Below the pieces are notes generated by a model that worked only from the letters and a program-made list of their open reading frames with translations, was not told the origin of the DNA and did not search any database. Of a stretch of 64,000 nucleotides of DNA, positions 28,278 to 37,451 are shown in pieces. The position numbers and the translations under genes were made by a program. Source of the DNA: Paraburkholderia tuberum STM678 (lineage in GTDB: Bacteria; Pseudomonadota; Gammaproteobacteria; Burkholderiales; Burkholderiaceae); the NCBI RefSeq assembly GCF_902833905.1, contig NZ_CADFGP010000037.1, positions 20,047 through 84,046 of the forward strand, written 5' to 3'. Numbering within the stretch: position 1 is the first letter of the stretch; the number at the start of each line of letters is the position of its first letter.

Positions 28278-29858
28278 TCACGCGTTCCACCACACGTACT
28301 CGGCGAAGTTGAAGCCCATCATCGCGCCGGTAGGCACGGGCTGGAGCCCTTGCAAGTGCTTGTCGTTCGCGTCGAGCAGGCTCAGGAAGGTCGGGATGCC
28401 AATGCCGCCCTGCTCCGATACCAGCACCTGCATGTCGCCGTACATCTGCTTGCGTTTCGCATCGTCGGTTTCCGAGCGGGCCGCGGCCAGCAACTGGTCA
28501 AACTTCGGGTTGTTCCAGCCCGACTCGTTCCACGGGGCGTCCGACTTGAAGAACTGCGTGAACAGCACATCGGCGCTCGAGCGCGGATTGACGTTGCCGA
28601 ACCCGAGCGGATGCTTCATCCAGTGCGTCGACCAGTAACCATCCGCCGGCACGCGGTTGATCTCCAGGTTCACGCCGATCTTCGCGGCGGACTGCTGCAG
28701 CAGCACACCCATCTCGATCGAGCCGTTCGCATCGGTCGTCGCATAGATCGGCGGCAGCGTCGTACCGATTGCTCCGGCTTTCTGGAAGTGGAACTTCGCC
28801 TTGTCCGGGTCGTGGGGACGCTGCGGCAGCGACGCATTGAAGTAGCGGTGTCCGGGCGGAATCGGCTGATCGTTGCCGATCACCGCATAACCGCGAAACA
28901 CCGCCGAGCGGATCTGCTCACGGTCGAACAGATACTTCATACCCTGCACGAAATCGGGGTTGCCCGTCAGCGGGTTGTCGCGGCGCATGATCAGATCGGT
29001 ATAGAGACCCGACTTGGTCTCGCGCACCTCGTAGCCCGGCGTCGCGGCAATGCGCTGCGTCGCGCGCGGATCGACGGAATTGATCAGGTGAACATCGCCG
29101 GACAGCAGCGCATTCACCCGTGCCGAGTTATCGCCGATACCGATCAGCTCGATCTGGTCGAGGTAAGGGCCGCCGCCGGTCTTCCAGAAACTGTCGTTGC
29201 GGATGCCGACGGTCGAAACGCCGGGCTTGAACGTCTTCAGCTTGTACGGGCCGGTGCCGACGGCCGTCGTGAAGTCCGTCGTGCCGTCCTTGATGATCAC
29301 GAATTGCGGCGTGGCAAGAATCACCGGCAGGTCCGCGTTGGCGGAAACGAGCGTCAGCGTGACTTCGTTGGGACCGGTCTGCTTCGCCTCCACGAACTGA
29401 TCGGCCAGCGTCTTCACCTTCGACGCCGTTGCCGGATTCTTGTGACGCATCAGCGAGTAGACGACATCGGCGGGCGCGAGTGGCTTGCCGTCGTGGAACG
29501 TGACGCCTTTGCGCAGTTTGATCACCCACACTTTCGCGTCGCTGGTGTCGATCGATTCGGCGAGATTCATCCTCGGCGTCAGCGACGAATCGAGCTGCGT
29601 CAGGCTGCTATAGAACATGAAGAAGCGGATGTAATCGGAGCCTGCCGAACCCTTGGCCGGGTCGAGCGTATCCGCGGTCGAGGATGCGTCGTAGGCCACC
29701 CGGATCTTGCCGCCTTTCTTCGGCGTGGGTGCCGCGAATGCCGGGCGAGCCCCCGCCAGCAGACCTCCCGCGCCGGTGGCAAGGATGCCGCCGGCGGCCA
29801 GCAAACGCATCATGTCACGGCGGCTGAAGCCGCCCGTTTTGATTGGGTCGTCGTACAT
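28278..29858 (-). CDS. peptide/nickel-type ABC substrate-binding protein (family 5, Tat signal)
   Basis: A 526-residue periplasmic binding protein, first gene of the operon. ATG 29858 has GAGGAG seven bases upstream and begins a twin-arginine signal (FSRRDMMRLLAAGG, residues 11-24), so export is probably via Tat. Family-5 features are DTLDPAKGSAG, WVIKLRKGVTFHDGKPLAPA, DVVYSLMRHKNP and TGNPDFVQGMKYLFDREQIR. The cargo could be an oligopeptide, opine or polyamine-like compound; the aminotransferase cluster on the other side of the divergent promoter hints at an amine. Confidence 0.92.
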   Translation of the reverse strand: MYDDPIKTGGFSRRDMMRLLAAGGILATGAGGLLAGARPAFAAPTPKKGGKIRVAYDASSTADTLDPAKGSAGSDYIRFFMFYSSLTQLDSSLTPRMNLAESIDTSDAKVWVIKLRKGVTFHDGKPLAPADVVYSLMRHKNPATASKVKTLADQFVEAKQTGPNEVTLTLVSANADLPVILATPQFVIIKDGTTDFTTAVGTGPYKLKTFKPGVSTVGIRNDSFWKTGGGPYLDQIELIGIGDNSARVNALLSGDVHLINSVDPRATQRIAATPGYEVRETKSGLYTDLIMRRDNPLTGNPDFVQGMKYLFDREQIRSAVFRGYAVIGNDQPIPPGHRYFNASLPQRPHDPDKAKFHFQKAGAIGTTLPPIYATTDANGSIEMGVLLQQSAAKIGVNLEINRVPADGYWSTHWMKHPLGFGNVNPRSSADVLFTQFFKSDAPWNESGWNNPKFDQLLAAARSETDDAKRKQMYGDMQVLVSEQGGIGIPTFLSLLDANDKHLQGLQPVPTGAMMGFNFAEYVWWNA

Positions 29859-30174
29859 GCAACTGCTCCTCACTCGGGATTGAACGCGGGGTATCCAGCA
29901 TTGGTGTTCGACGGCGCTCCGCGTGCTGGTCGCGGCGCGGTGGCATTGCATGAATCGATTTAAGCACTGCAAAAAATGGCGTTGATCGCGTATCGGTGGA
30001 CTCGACCATTCGAAAACATGGTTTTGAGTGGTCAAAACAGCATGATTTGCCGCTCCTGGCGTTGACCCTGATGTTCTGGACAGGACGCCCCCCCCACGAT
30101 GAGAAGTTCGTACTAGTCAATCACCGGGCAACGTGCAACAGTCGCGGCACGGCCGACTATTCACGGAGCGCCCC
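29859..30174. promoter_or_regulatory. divergent promoter region with inverted repeats
   Basis: Separates the binding-protein gene from the GNAT gene. It contains GTTTTGAGTGGTCAAAAC (30021-30038), a perfect 7-bp inverted repeat around GTGG. This overlaps a second one, AAAAC-ATG-GTTTT (30013-30025), in an AT-rich patch. These are candidate operators for one of the nearby regulators. No gene is evident. Confidence 0.55.
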
Positions 30175-31065
30175 GTGTCCGATCCAACGCCTCACGCACG
30201 TTTCACCTACAGACGCCTGACAGCCGACGACATCCCTGCCGCTCAACGCCTGTCCGCCGCGATTGGCTGGCCGCATCGCCGTGAAGATTGGCGGTTCTCG
30301 GCGCGCACCGGGATCGGCTTCATCGCCGAGACGGCGGGCGCGCTGGTCGGCACCGTGGTCTGCTGGAAGTTCGGCGCGGATCAGGCGACGCTGGGCATGC
30401 TGATCGTCGCGCCGGAGCATCGCGGCGTGGGTATCGGCCGCACGTTGTTCGCGCACGCGCTCGACGAGCTTGGCAAGCGTGACATCACGCTCTATGCGAC
30501 CGAGGCTGGCCAGCCGTTGTGCGACGCGCTCGGCTTCGAGCGCTGCGGCGCGCTCGACCAGATGCAGGGTGCGGCGTTCCGGCCGCCGCTCGTTGCGCTG
30601 CCCGCCAACGAGCGGCTGCGCCCGCTCGGGACGAGCGACGCGCAGCAACTCGTCGCGCTCGAATCACGCGCTAGCGGCCTCGATCGCAGCCACGTACTGC
30701 CGCCGCTGCTCGATCTGGCCGACGGTATCGCGCTCGATCGCGACGGCGAACTGCTCGGCTTCTCGCTGTTCCGCCGCTTCGGACGCGGCTTCGTGATCGG
30801 CCCCGTCGTCGCCAGCGCGTTTCCCGACGCCGTGCGGGCCAAGGCGCTGATCAGCCATTGGCTCGCGCTGAACGAAGGCGCGCTGGTGCGCATCGACGTG
30901 CCGCACGGGCACGGCCTGCGCGAGTGGCTAACCGGCCTCGGTCTCGCACGCTCGGAGACGGTCGTGAAGATGCGCCGGCTTGCATCCGCGCCAGCCGATG
31001 GCGAGTCGAGCCGCGCCGACCCGGGGCTGCATCAGTATGCGGTGATCGCGCAGTCGCTCACCTGA
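30175..31065 (+). CDS. GNAT family N-acetyltransferase (two-domain)
   Basis: A 296-residue protein. The N-terminal GNAT domain shows the acetyl-CoA loop LIVAPEHRGVGIGRTLFAHA; the C-terminal half (ALESRASGLDRSHVLPPLLD) matches the second acetyltransferase-like domain of YitH-type proteins. The likely start is GTG 30175, eight bases after GGAG, giving a protein collinear with its paralogue at 44124-45008. The two copies lie at opposite sides of the amine-catabolism block. The acceptor is unknown; a polyamine or amino acid would fit. Confidence 0.85.
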   Translation: MSDPTPHARFTYRRLTADDIPAAQRLSAAIGWPHRREDWRFSARTGIGFIAETAGALVGTVVCWKFGADQATLGMLIVAPEHRGVGIGRTLFAHALDELGKRDITLYATEAGQPLCDALGFERCGALDQMQGAAFRPPLVALPANERLRPLGTSDAQQLVALESRASGLDRSHVLPPLLDLADGIALDRDGELLGFSLFRRFGRGFVIGPVVASAFPDAVRAKALISHWLALNEGALVRIDVPHGHGLREWLTGLGLARSETVVKMRRLASAPADGESSRADPGLHQYAVIAQSLT

Positions 31066-31325
31066 GCCAGCTGAAGCCACGCTGAACCTGAACCCGCTGC
31101 ACCGCGGCGCCTCTCTCTTCCACACGCAAACACGCTCGCTCATGCACGGCAGCGTTGGGGTTCGCCCTGCTATTAAGCACACGCAGCAGAAAATGCTGTC
31201 TGCAGGGTGAAAAACGCTGCGTCGACGCTCTTTAGGCTTTTTTTTGGCTGAACGGCACGCATACGGCTGTCGCTACTATCGAGGGGTGACTCTTACCTGA
31301 TCGCCACGTGCGGGGAACCACCATC
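31066..31325. other. intergenic region upstream of the aminotransferase
   Basis: Contains a perfect GCGTCGACGC palindrome followed 8 bp later by an eight-T tract (about 31219-31247), which could end transcription of the GNAT gene. It must also hold the aminotransferase promoter. No gene is visible. Confidence 0.4.
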
Positions 31326-32726
31326 ATGTCAAACTCATCGCTGATCGACGCCGACCGCAAGCACCTGATTCACCCGGTCATCAACTATCGCGCGCACGAA
31401 GCGCGCGGCACCACCGTACTCGAATCCGGCCAGGGCGCGTATCTGCGCGATATCGACGGCAACGAACTGCTCGACGCATTTGCGGGCCTGTGGTGCGTGA
31501 ACGTGGGTTACGGCCAGCAGAGCATCGTCGAAGCGGCGACGCGCCAGATGACGAAGCTGCCCTACGCGACCACCTACTTCCACTTCTCGTCGGAACCCGC
31601 GATCGAACTGGCCGAAAAACTGGTGTCGCTTGCGCCCGCTTCGCTGCAGCACGTCTATTTCACGCTCGGCGGCTCCGATGCGATCGACTCCGCGATACGC
31701 TTCATCACGCATTACTTCAATGCAACGGGGCGCCCGGCGAAAAAGCAGATGATCGCGCTCGAACGTGGCTATCACGGATCGTCGTCGGTCGGCGCGGGGC
31801 TCACTGCGCTGCCCGCGTTCCACCGCAACTTCGACCTGCCGCTGCCGCACCAGCTCCATCTGCCGTCGCCGTATGCGTACCGTCAGCCGCAAGGCAGTGA
31901 CGCGCAAGCGCTGATCGCCGCATCCGTCGCCGCGCTCGAAGCGAAAGTCGCGTCACTCGGGGCGGAGAACGTCGCCGCGTTCTTCTGCGAGCCGATCCAG
32001 GGTTCGGGCGGCGTGATCGTGCCGCCGGTCGGCTGGTTAAAGGCGATGCGCGACGCGTGCCGCCGCCTCGACATCCTGTTCGTCGCCGACGAGGTCATCA
32101 CGGGCTTCGGTCGTACCGGCCCGCTCTTCGCGTGCGAGGCCGAACAGGTCGAGCCGGATCTGATGACGGTGGCGAAGGGGCTGACCTCCGGTTATGCGCC
32201 GATGGGCGCGGTGCTGATGTCCGACGAAATCTACCAGGGCATTGCAGGCGATGCGCGCGATACCGCGGTCGTCGGTCACGGTCAGACCTACTCCGCGCAT
32301 CCGGTGAGCGCCGCCATCGGGCTCGAAGTACTGCGGCTCTATCAGGAGGGCGGTCTGCTCGCGAACGGCATCGCGCAGGCACCGCGCTTTGCCGCCGGGC
32401 TCGACGCGCTGCTCGCTCATCCGCTGGTGGGCGACTCGCGTCATCGCGGGCTGCTCGGCGCGCTGGAACTGGTCGCGGACAAGAACTCGCGGGCACGCTT
32501 CGATCCGTCGCTGAAGCTGCCGGACCGGATCACGGCCGCAGCCTACCGCAACCGCCTCGTGTTCCGCGCATTCGGCGACAGCATTCTCGGTTTCGCGCCC
32601 GCGCTGTGCTTCGGCGAGGCCGAGTTCGAACAACTGTTCGGCCGTCTGCGGCGCACGCTCGACGACGTGCTCGAGCAGGCGGAGGTGCGTGCCGCATTGC
32701 GCGGCGCGAGCCGCGCGGCCGCCTGA
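31326..32726 (+). CDS. class III omega-aminotransferase (SpuC/pyruvate transaminase-like)
   Basis: A 466-residue PLP enzyme that transfers an amino group from an amine or omega-amino acid to a keto acid. Landmarks are LLDAFAGLWCVNVGYG, the cofactor-binding GGSDAID and YHGSS segments, ILFVADEVITGFGRTG and the PLP lysine in TVAKGLTSGYAPMG. ATG 31326 is the second start in the frame, matching the usual N-terminus of the group. It is followed 88 bp downstream by an Lrp-type regulator in the same direction. Confidence 0.92.
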   Translation: MSNSSLIDADRKHLIHPVINYRAHEARGTTVLESGQGAYLRDIDGNELLDAFAGLWCVNVGYGQQSIVEAATRQMTKLPYATTYFHFSSEPAIELAEKLVSLAPASLQHVYFTLGGSDAIDSAIRFITHYFNATGRPAKKQMIALERGYHGSSSVGAGLTALPAFHRNFDLPLPHQLHLPSPYAYRQPQGSDAQALIAASVAALEAKVASLGAENVAAFFCEPIQGSGGVIVPPVGWLKAMRDACRRLDILFVADEVITGFGRTGPLFACEAEQVEPDLMTVAKGLTSGYAPMGAVLMSDEIYQGIAGDARDTAVVGHGQTYSAHPVSAAIGLEVLRLYQEGGLLANGIAQAPRFAAGLDALLAHPLVGDSRHRGLLGALELVADKNSRARFDPSLKLPDRITAAAYRNRLVFRAFGDSILGFAPALCFGEAEFEQLFGRLRRTLDDVLEQAEVRAALRGASRAAA

Positions 32727-32814
32727 GCGCGTGATAACATCGGCCTGCGCGTTGCTTGACCAAGGCGAAGCGCAACGAAGCGAAAAGCAGAACCTTCGAC
32801 GGGCAGACCGATAC

Positions 32815-33318
32815 ATGACGACAAGCGGCGACACGAAGCTGGACCGGATCGACCTGCGTATTCTTTCGCAACTCCAGAAGAAAGGCCGTATCACGAACGT
32901 CGAGCTTGCGGACGCCGTGGGGCTCTCGCCGAGCCCCTGTCTGATTCGCGTGAAAAGGCTTGAAAAGGCCGGCTATATCGTCGGCTACGGCGCACATATC
33001 CAACTGCAGAAACTCGGTGACGTGCAGATCGTGTTCACCGAGGTCACGCTCGCCGACCATCGTCGCGAAGACTTCGCCAAGTTCGAGGCGGCGATCCGTC
33101 CTGTGGACGAGATCATTGAATGCCATCTGGCGAGCGGCGGCTACGATTACCTGCTGAAGTTCGTCACGCGCAGCGTCAATCATTATCAGAGCGTGATCGA
33201 AGGGCTGCTGGAGCGCGACATCGGCATCGAGAAGTATTTCAGCTACGTCATCATCAAGACGCCATTCGTGAAATCCGAATACCCGCTGGAAACGCTCTTC
33301 TCGCAGCAGCATCAATGA
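32815..33318 (+). CDS. Lrp/AsnC family transcriptional regulator
   Basis: A 167-residue protein with an AsnC helix-turn-helix (LDRIDLRILSQLQKKGRITN, VELADAVGLSPSPCLIRVKR) and a C-terminal RAM ligand domain (VTLADHRREDFAKFE, YDYLLKFVTRSVNHYQ). Proteins of this sort usually sense an amino acid and control the gene beside them, here the aminotransferase upstream. Confidence 0.93.
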   Translation: MTTSGDTKLDRIDLRILSQLQKKGRITNVELADAVGLSPSPCLIRVKRLEKAGYIVGYGAHIQLQKLGDVQIVFTEVTLADHRREDFAKFEAAIRPVDEIIECHLASGGYDYLLKFVTRSVNHYQSVIEGLLERDIGIEKYFSYVIIKTPFVKSEYPLETLFSQQHQ

Positions 33319-33372
33319 AGCGGTGATGGTTTCGGCTACGCGCAGCCGGCCCGATCGGGTCGAATGCGTTCG

Positions 33373-33399
33373 AGGCCACCGGCGCGACGCCGGTGGCCT
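33373..33399. terminator. hairpin between convergent genes
   Basis: A perfect 11-bp inverted repeat (AGGCCACCGGC / GCCGGTGGCCT) with a five-base loop in the 93-bp gap between the Lrp gene and the AraC gene that face each other. It has no T-tract on either side, so it may act as a bidirectional, partly rho-dependent stop. Confidence 0.6.
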
Positions 33400-33411
33400 G
33401 TCGACTTGCAG

Positions 33412-33813
33412 TCAACCATTCGCGCTCAGCCATTCCCCCGGCGTTCTGCCAAGCACACGTTTGAAGTGCCGGCATAGATGGCTTTGATCGAAGAAGCCCA
33501 CCTCGGTCGCCACGATCGACGGCGGCAAGCCTCGTCGCAACAGGCACTGTGCATGCCGTACGCGCACTAGCCGCACATATTGCTGCGGCGACACGCCAAT
33601 CTCCGCGCTGAAGCGCACCGCAAACCTCGAAATGCTCAACTGCGCGACGGCCGCCAGTTCGGACAGGCTGATTGGCTCGGCGAAACAGGCATCGATGAAG
33701 TCGAGCGCACGCTGCACGGCGCGGCTCACGCGATTCGGCGCGCGCGTCGGATGACGGCTCGCGCCCGCAAGCTCAGGCGCGGATGATGATGAGGTTGGGC
33801 TCAGGCTCAGCAT
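33412..33813 (-). CDS. single-domain AraC-type DNA-binding protein
   Basis: A 133-residue protein with a low-complexity Ser-rich start (MLSLSPTSSSSAPEL) and a full AraC double helix-turn-helix (LSELAAVAQLSISRFAVRF, VATEVGFFDQSHLCRHFKRV). It is a paralogue of the protein encoded at 23832-24212 and also lacks a sensor domain. The frame is open to 33987, but the extra N-terminal part overlaps the flavoprotein gene and is not protein-like. It may be cotranscribed with the upstream oxidase genes. Confidence 0.85.
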   Translation of the reverse strand: MLSLSPTSSSSAPELAGASRHPTRAPNRVSRAVQRALDFIDACFAEPISLSELAAVAQLSISRFAVRFSAEIGVSPQQYVRLVRVRHAQCLLRRGLPPSIVATEVGFFDQSHLCRHFKRVLGRTPGEWLSANG

Positions 33814-33824
33814 CGACGCTCCGC

Positions 33825-34997
33825 TCACGCAACGCGCGACGTGGGCGGCACTGTCGGTGCCGTCTCCCGACTGGCCGCGAAGCGGCGGATGTCGAACGGC
33901 TCGAGCGGCGTGCTGGTGGCGCCGGTGTCGATCAGTTCGGCCATCGTGTCGCCTACGCCCGGACCAAGCTGAAAACCGTGGCCGCAAAAACCGAACGCAT
34001 AGAACAGGCCGCTGGTCGTCCCGCTTGCGCCCATGATCGGCTTGTCATCGGGCATATAGCCCTCCACGCCGCTCCACACCCGGATGATGCTCAGCTTGCG
34101 CAGCATCGGCGCGACCCGCTGCAGCTGTCTGAACTGCAGCAACGTGCTTGACGGGAGAACCTTCGCGCGGCGTTCGTCGAGATACGCAGGCGCACGCGCG
34201 CAGCCGCCGATCACGATATTGCCGCGCGCGACCTGGCGGAAATACACCACCTCTTCGATCTGCGGCGACGACACGCCGACCACCGGCTGGATCGCATACG
34301 GCACGGGTTCGGTAACGGCCATCTGTGGACCGTTGACGGCGATCGGCACCGCTTCGCCGAATTGCTCCGACAGCAGGTTGCCCCACGCACCCGCCGTGAT
34401 CAGCAGCACGGGCGCATGAAACGTGCGGCCGTCGGCGCTCGTGGCGCGAAACTCGGCGCCCTCTTTTTCCACCGTCACGACATCGCAGTTTTCGACGATC
34501 CGCGCACCGAGCCGAGCCGCGGCGCGGGCGAACGCGGGCGCCGCGAGGCGCGGATTCGCGTGCCCGTCCATCTGCGAATAGGATCCCGCCAGCACCTCCG
34601 CACCGAGAAACGGAAACCGCGCGCGCAGCGCGTCGCCGCGCAACAGGTCGAGCTTGAGACCGTAGTGCGCGGCCTCCTTCGCATAGGTTTCGAACTGGTC
34701 GGCCTGCTCTTCGCGATAACAGACGCGGACATGGCCCGACATCAGAAACTCGGCGTCGTGCTGGATCAATTCCGGCAGACGCCCCCAGATTTCGCGCGAA
34801 CGGTTCGCCAGCGGCAACTGCGGCAGAAACCGCCCTTGACGGCGCACGTTACCGAAGTTGGTGCCGCTCGCCTGCTGCCCGACGAGCTGGCGCTCGAGCA
34901 GGATCACCGAGCGGCCCCGCTGCCTCAGAAAAAATGCGGCGGACGCACCCATGAACCCGCCGCCCACGATCAGAACATCGGCTTGTGCACGGTTCAC
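33825..34997 (-). CDS. DAO-family FAD-dependent oxidoreductase (HcnC / opine oxidase beta-like subunit)
   Basis: A 390-residue flavoprotein with an N-terminal dinucleotide-binding site (DVLIVGGGFMGASAAFFLRQ) and the DAO C-terminal motif GLFYAFGFCGHGFQLGPGVG. It overlaps by 4 bp the gene for a BFD-type flavoprotein, which overlaps a 2Fe-2S subunit gene. This reproduces the gamma-beta-alpha layout of HcnABC, octopine oxidase and D-hydroxyproline dehydrogenase. In such complexes this subunit oxidises a C-N bond. Substrate is not readable from sequence. Confidence 0.9.
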   Translation of the reverse strand: MNRAQADVLIVGGGFMGASAAFFLRQRGRSVILLERQLVGQQASGTNFGNVRRQGRFLPQLPLANRSREIWGRLPELIQHDAEFLMSGHVRVCYREEQADQFETYAKEAAHYGLKLDLLRGDALRARFPFLGAEVLAGSYSQMDGHANPRLAAPAFARAAARLGARIVENCDVVTVEKEGAEFRATSADGRTFHAPVLLITAGAWGNLLSEQFGEAVPIAVNGPQMAVTEPVPYAIQPVVGVSSPQIEEVVYFRQVARGNIVIGGCARAPAYLDERRAKVLPSSTLLQFRQLQRVAPMLRKLSIIRVWSGVEGYMPDDKPIMGASGTTSGLFYAFGFCGHGFQLGPGVGDTMAELIDTGATSTPLEPFDIRRFAASRETAPTVPPTSRVA

Positions 34998-36370
34998 TCG
35001 GTATCCTCCACGGTTGCAATGGCCAGCGGCTTTACCGGCGCCTGTCCACGAAGTCTGCCAACCTGCTCGAGCGGCACGTTCGCCGCCGCCGCGATCACCT
35101 CCGCACCCGCATGGCCGCAGTAACGTCCCTGACAGCGCCCCATACCGACACGGCTAAAGGCCTTGGCACGGTTCGCTTCCTGCGCGCCTTCATCGCGCAC
35201 CACGCGGCGCAGTTCGCCCGCGGTGATGCCTTCGCACCGGCAAACGATCGTATCGTCGGACAGACGCGCCGCCTGCGCGGCAGGCCACGCAAACGCCTCT
35301 GCCAGACCCAGCCGGAAGCGATCCATTTTGCGCTGTTCACGCGTCAACGCGTCGAGCGTGGTCGCCGCAACGGGCCGCCCGAGATCGCTCAGCGCAGCGT
35401 GGGCCGCGAGCTGTCCGGCGACCTCGGCGCCGTCCGCGCCGAGCACGCGCGCGCCATCGCCCGCGATATAGACGCCCTTTTCGCTACTGCGACCGAGTTC
35501 GTCGATTTGCGGCACCCATTGCCGCGTGATCGCGTCGAACCGGAACGCACAGCGCGCGAGATCGGCAAGCTGGGTTTCCGGCCGCAGGTGATAGCCGAGA
35601 CCGACCGCGTCGCATTCGACCTGCGCGACGTTGCCGCGCGCATCGCGAAAGCGTACGCCAAGCACGCCGTCGCCCGCAGTGCCGAGAATTTCGAGCGGCT
35701 CGATGCCGTTTTCCACCCGCACGCCTGAGCGCTTCAACGCGCTCACGAGCGCGCGGCCCTTGCGCAATACGTCGACGCGCGCCAGCAATTTGGGCAGCGC
35801 GCGCAAGCGCGCACCGGTCTTCGACGTGTCGAGTACTGCCGCTACCCTGGCGCCCGCCTGCACATACTGGTTCGCGACCAGATACAGCAATGGGCCGGTA
35901 CCCATGAAAACGACCTGACGACCAATCGCGCAGGCCTGCGACTTCAGCGCGATCTGCGCGGCACCGAGGCTGTAGGTACCGGCGAACTGCCAGCCTTTGA
36001 CCGGCATCAACCGGTCGGTCGCGCCGGGGCACAGGATCAGCGCGTCGTAGCGCAACACGCTCGCGTGTCCTTCATGCACGATATGCAGCTTGCCTTGCGC
36101 GACGTTCCACGCCAGCGTCTGCGGACGGTAATCGATCTGCGGGCGCAGTCGCTCGAAAGTTCGATGGAGGTTCTCCGCGCGCGCGGCTTCCGTGCCGTAC
36201 AGCTTCGAATACGGCCGCGTGAAGCCATCGGGCTGACGCCGGTAGATCTGGCCGCCATCGCGCCTGCCTTCGTCGACGACGATCGGGCGGATGCCGGCCG
36301 CCAGCAGCGTTTGCGCGCAGCGCACCCCTGCAGGCCCTGCGCCGACGATTACGATGCGAGGTTCGACCAT
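34994..36370 (-). CDS. FAD/NAD(P)-binding oxidoreductase with BFD-like Fe-S domain (HcnB-like subunit)
   Basis: A 458-residue flavoprotein: RIVIVGAGPAGVRCAQTLLA at the N-terminus, a central pyridine-nucleotide-disulphide-oxidoreductase fold, GVYIAGDGARVLGADGAEVA, and a C-terminal bacterioferredoxin-like domain with the cluster ligands in VCRCEG and GRCQGRYC. ATG 36370 is preferred to the far upstream starts because it begins the FAD site directly and overlaps the 2Fe-2S gene by 22 bp. It should pass electrons between the DAO-type subunit and the 2Fe-2S subunit. Confidence 0.9.
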   Translation of the reverse strand: MVEPRIVIVGAGPAGVRCAQTLLAAGIRPIVVDEGRRDGGQIYRRQPDGFTRPYSKLYGTEAARAENLHRTFERLRPQIDYRPQTLAWNVAQGKLHIVHEGHASVLRYDALILCPGATDRLMPVKGWQFAGTYSLGAAQIALKSQACAIGRQVVFMGTGPLLYLVANQYVQAGARVAAVLDTSKTGARLRALPKLLARVDVLRKGRALVSALKRSGVRVENGIEPLEILGTAGDGVLGVRFRDARGNVAQVECDAVGLGYHLRPETQLADLARCAFRFDAITRQWVPQIDELGRSSEKGVYIAGDGARVLGADGAEVAGQLAAHAALSDLGRPVAATTLDALTREQRKMDRFRLGLAEAFAWPAAQAARLSDDTIVCRCEGITAGELRRVVRDEGAQEANRAKAFSRVGMGRCQGRYCGHAGAEVIAAAANVPLEQVGRLRGQAPVKPLAIATVEDTE

Positions 36371-36660
36371 TGCGCCTCCGGTTGCGTCGTGACGACGCGC
36401 ATGCCTGCTTCGACCACCGTGGTGCAGGCGCGCAGCCGCTCGCCGTCCGCGGTCCATACCCAGCAGTCCTGACACGCGCCCATCAGGCAAAAGCCCGCGC
36501 GTTGTTCCGCGCCGAACTCGGACTGCCGCACATGCCGCACCGAGCACAGCATCGCAGTGAGCAGCGTGTCGCCGGCCAGCGCTTCGACCGGCGCGCCGTT
36601 GATCGTCAGTTCGACTTTGGCGCGAACCGTCTCGCCTACGCGTACGAATCTGCCGTTCAT
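36349..36660 (-). CDS. small 2Fe-2S subunit (HcnA-like)
   Basis: A 103-residue Fer2-fold protein with cluster ligands Cys58, Cys63, Cys66 and Cys79 (FCLMGACQDC, then RACT), the spacing of HcnA and opine-oxidase gamma subunits. Length equals that family. Its ATG at 36660 overlaps the stop of the amino-acid ATPase gene as ATGA, so the transporter and the oxidase are translated from one message, implying that the transporter brings in the oxidase's substrate. Confidence 0.9.
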   Translation of the reverse strand: MNGRFVRVGETVRAKVELTINGAPVEALAGDTLLTAMLCSVRHVRQSEFGAEQRAGFCLMGACQDCWVWTADGERLRACTTVVEAGMRVVTTQPEAQWSNLAS

Positions 36661-37433
36661 GCCGCGGCTCCTGCCATACCGTCGGGCGCGACGTGAGCGT
36701 CGCTGCGATTGGTCAGCACGTGGCGCAGGAACTCGCGGGTGCGCGCCTCGCGCGGCGAGCCCAGCACCTGCTGCGCCGTGCCCTCCTCGATGATGAGTCC
36801 CGCGTGCAGAAAACACACCCGGTCTGCCACCTCACGCGCAAAGCCCATTTCGTGGGTGACCACCAGCATCGTCATGCCTTCCCGTGCGAGGGTGCGCATC
36901 ACGCCGAGCACTTCGCCGACCAGTTCTGGATCGAGCGCCGAGGTCGGCTCGTCGAACAGGATCACCTTCGGCTTCATCGCGAGCGAGCGCGCAATCGCCA
37001 CCCGTTGCTGCTGCCCGCCCGAAAGCTGATGAGGATAGGCGTGCAGCTTGTGGCCGAGCCCCACCTTGTCGAGCAGTTCAGACGCTTCGCGTTGCGCGTC
37101 CGCGCGCGCGAGGCGCTTGACATGCACCGGCCCTTCCATCACGTTCTCGAGCGCCGTACGGTGCGGGAACAGGTTGAAGCGCTGAAACACCATGCCGACC
37201 TGGGTGCGCAACTGGTTGATGTTACGCGCGCGCTGTTCGACGCGCTCGCCGAGCAGACGAATTTCGCCTTCGTCGTATGACTCCAGCGCGTTAATGCAGC
37301 GCAGCAGGGTTGACTTTCCCGAGCCCGACGCACCGATCAGGCAGACCACTTCGCCCTGGCGGACGTTGAGCGAAATGCCCTTGAGAACGGGTACGGTGCC
37401 AAAGCTCTTGTGCACATTCGTGATTTCGATCAT
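36657..37433 (-). CDS. polar amino-acid ABC transporter ATP-binding protein
   Basis: A 258-residue HisP/GlnQ-type ATPase. Walker A is GASGSGKST, the signature LSGGQQQRVAIARSLAMKPK and Walker B VILFDEPTSALD. I chose ATG 37433 (GAGG six bases upstream); an alternative start at 37451 adds six residues. It lies between the permease gene and the 2Fe-2S gene in one operon. Confidence 0.92.
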   Translation of the reverse strand: MIEITNVHKSFGTVPVLKGISLNVRQGEVVCLIGASGSGKSTLLRCINALESYDEGEIRLLGERVEQRARNINQLRTQVGMVFQRFNLFPHRTALENVMEGPVHVKRLARADAQREASELLDKVGLGHKLHAYPHQLSGGQQQRVAIARSLAMKPKVILFDEPTSALDPELVGEVLGVMRTLAREGMTMLVVTHEMGFAREVADRVCFLHAGLIIEEGTAQQVLGSPREARTREFLRHVLTNRSDAHVAPDGMAGAAA

Positions 37434-37451
37434 CGCATCCTCACTTCGCAC

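Noticed and set aside
34994..36660. Naming the three-subunit oxidase hcnABC
   Set aside because: Subunit sizes and cluster cysteines fit equally well with opine oxidases and D-hydroxyproline dehydrogenase; the adjacent importer argues against a definite cyanide synthase call.
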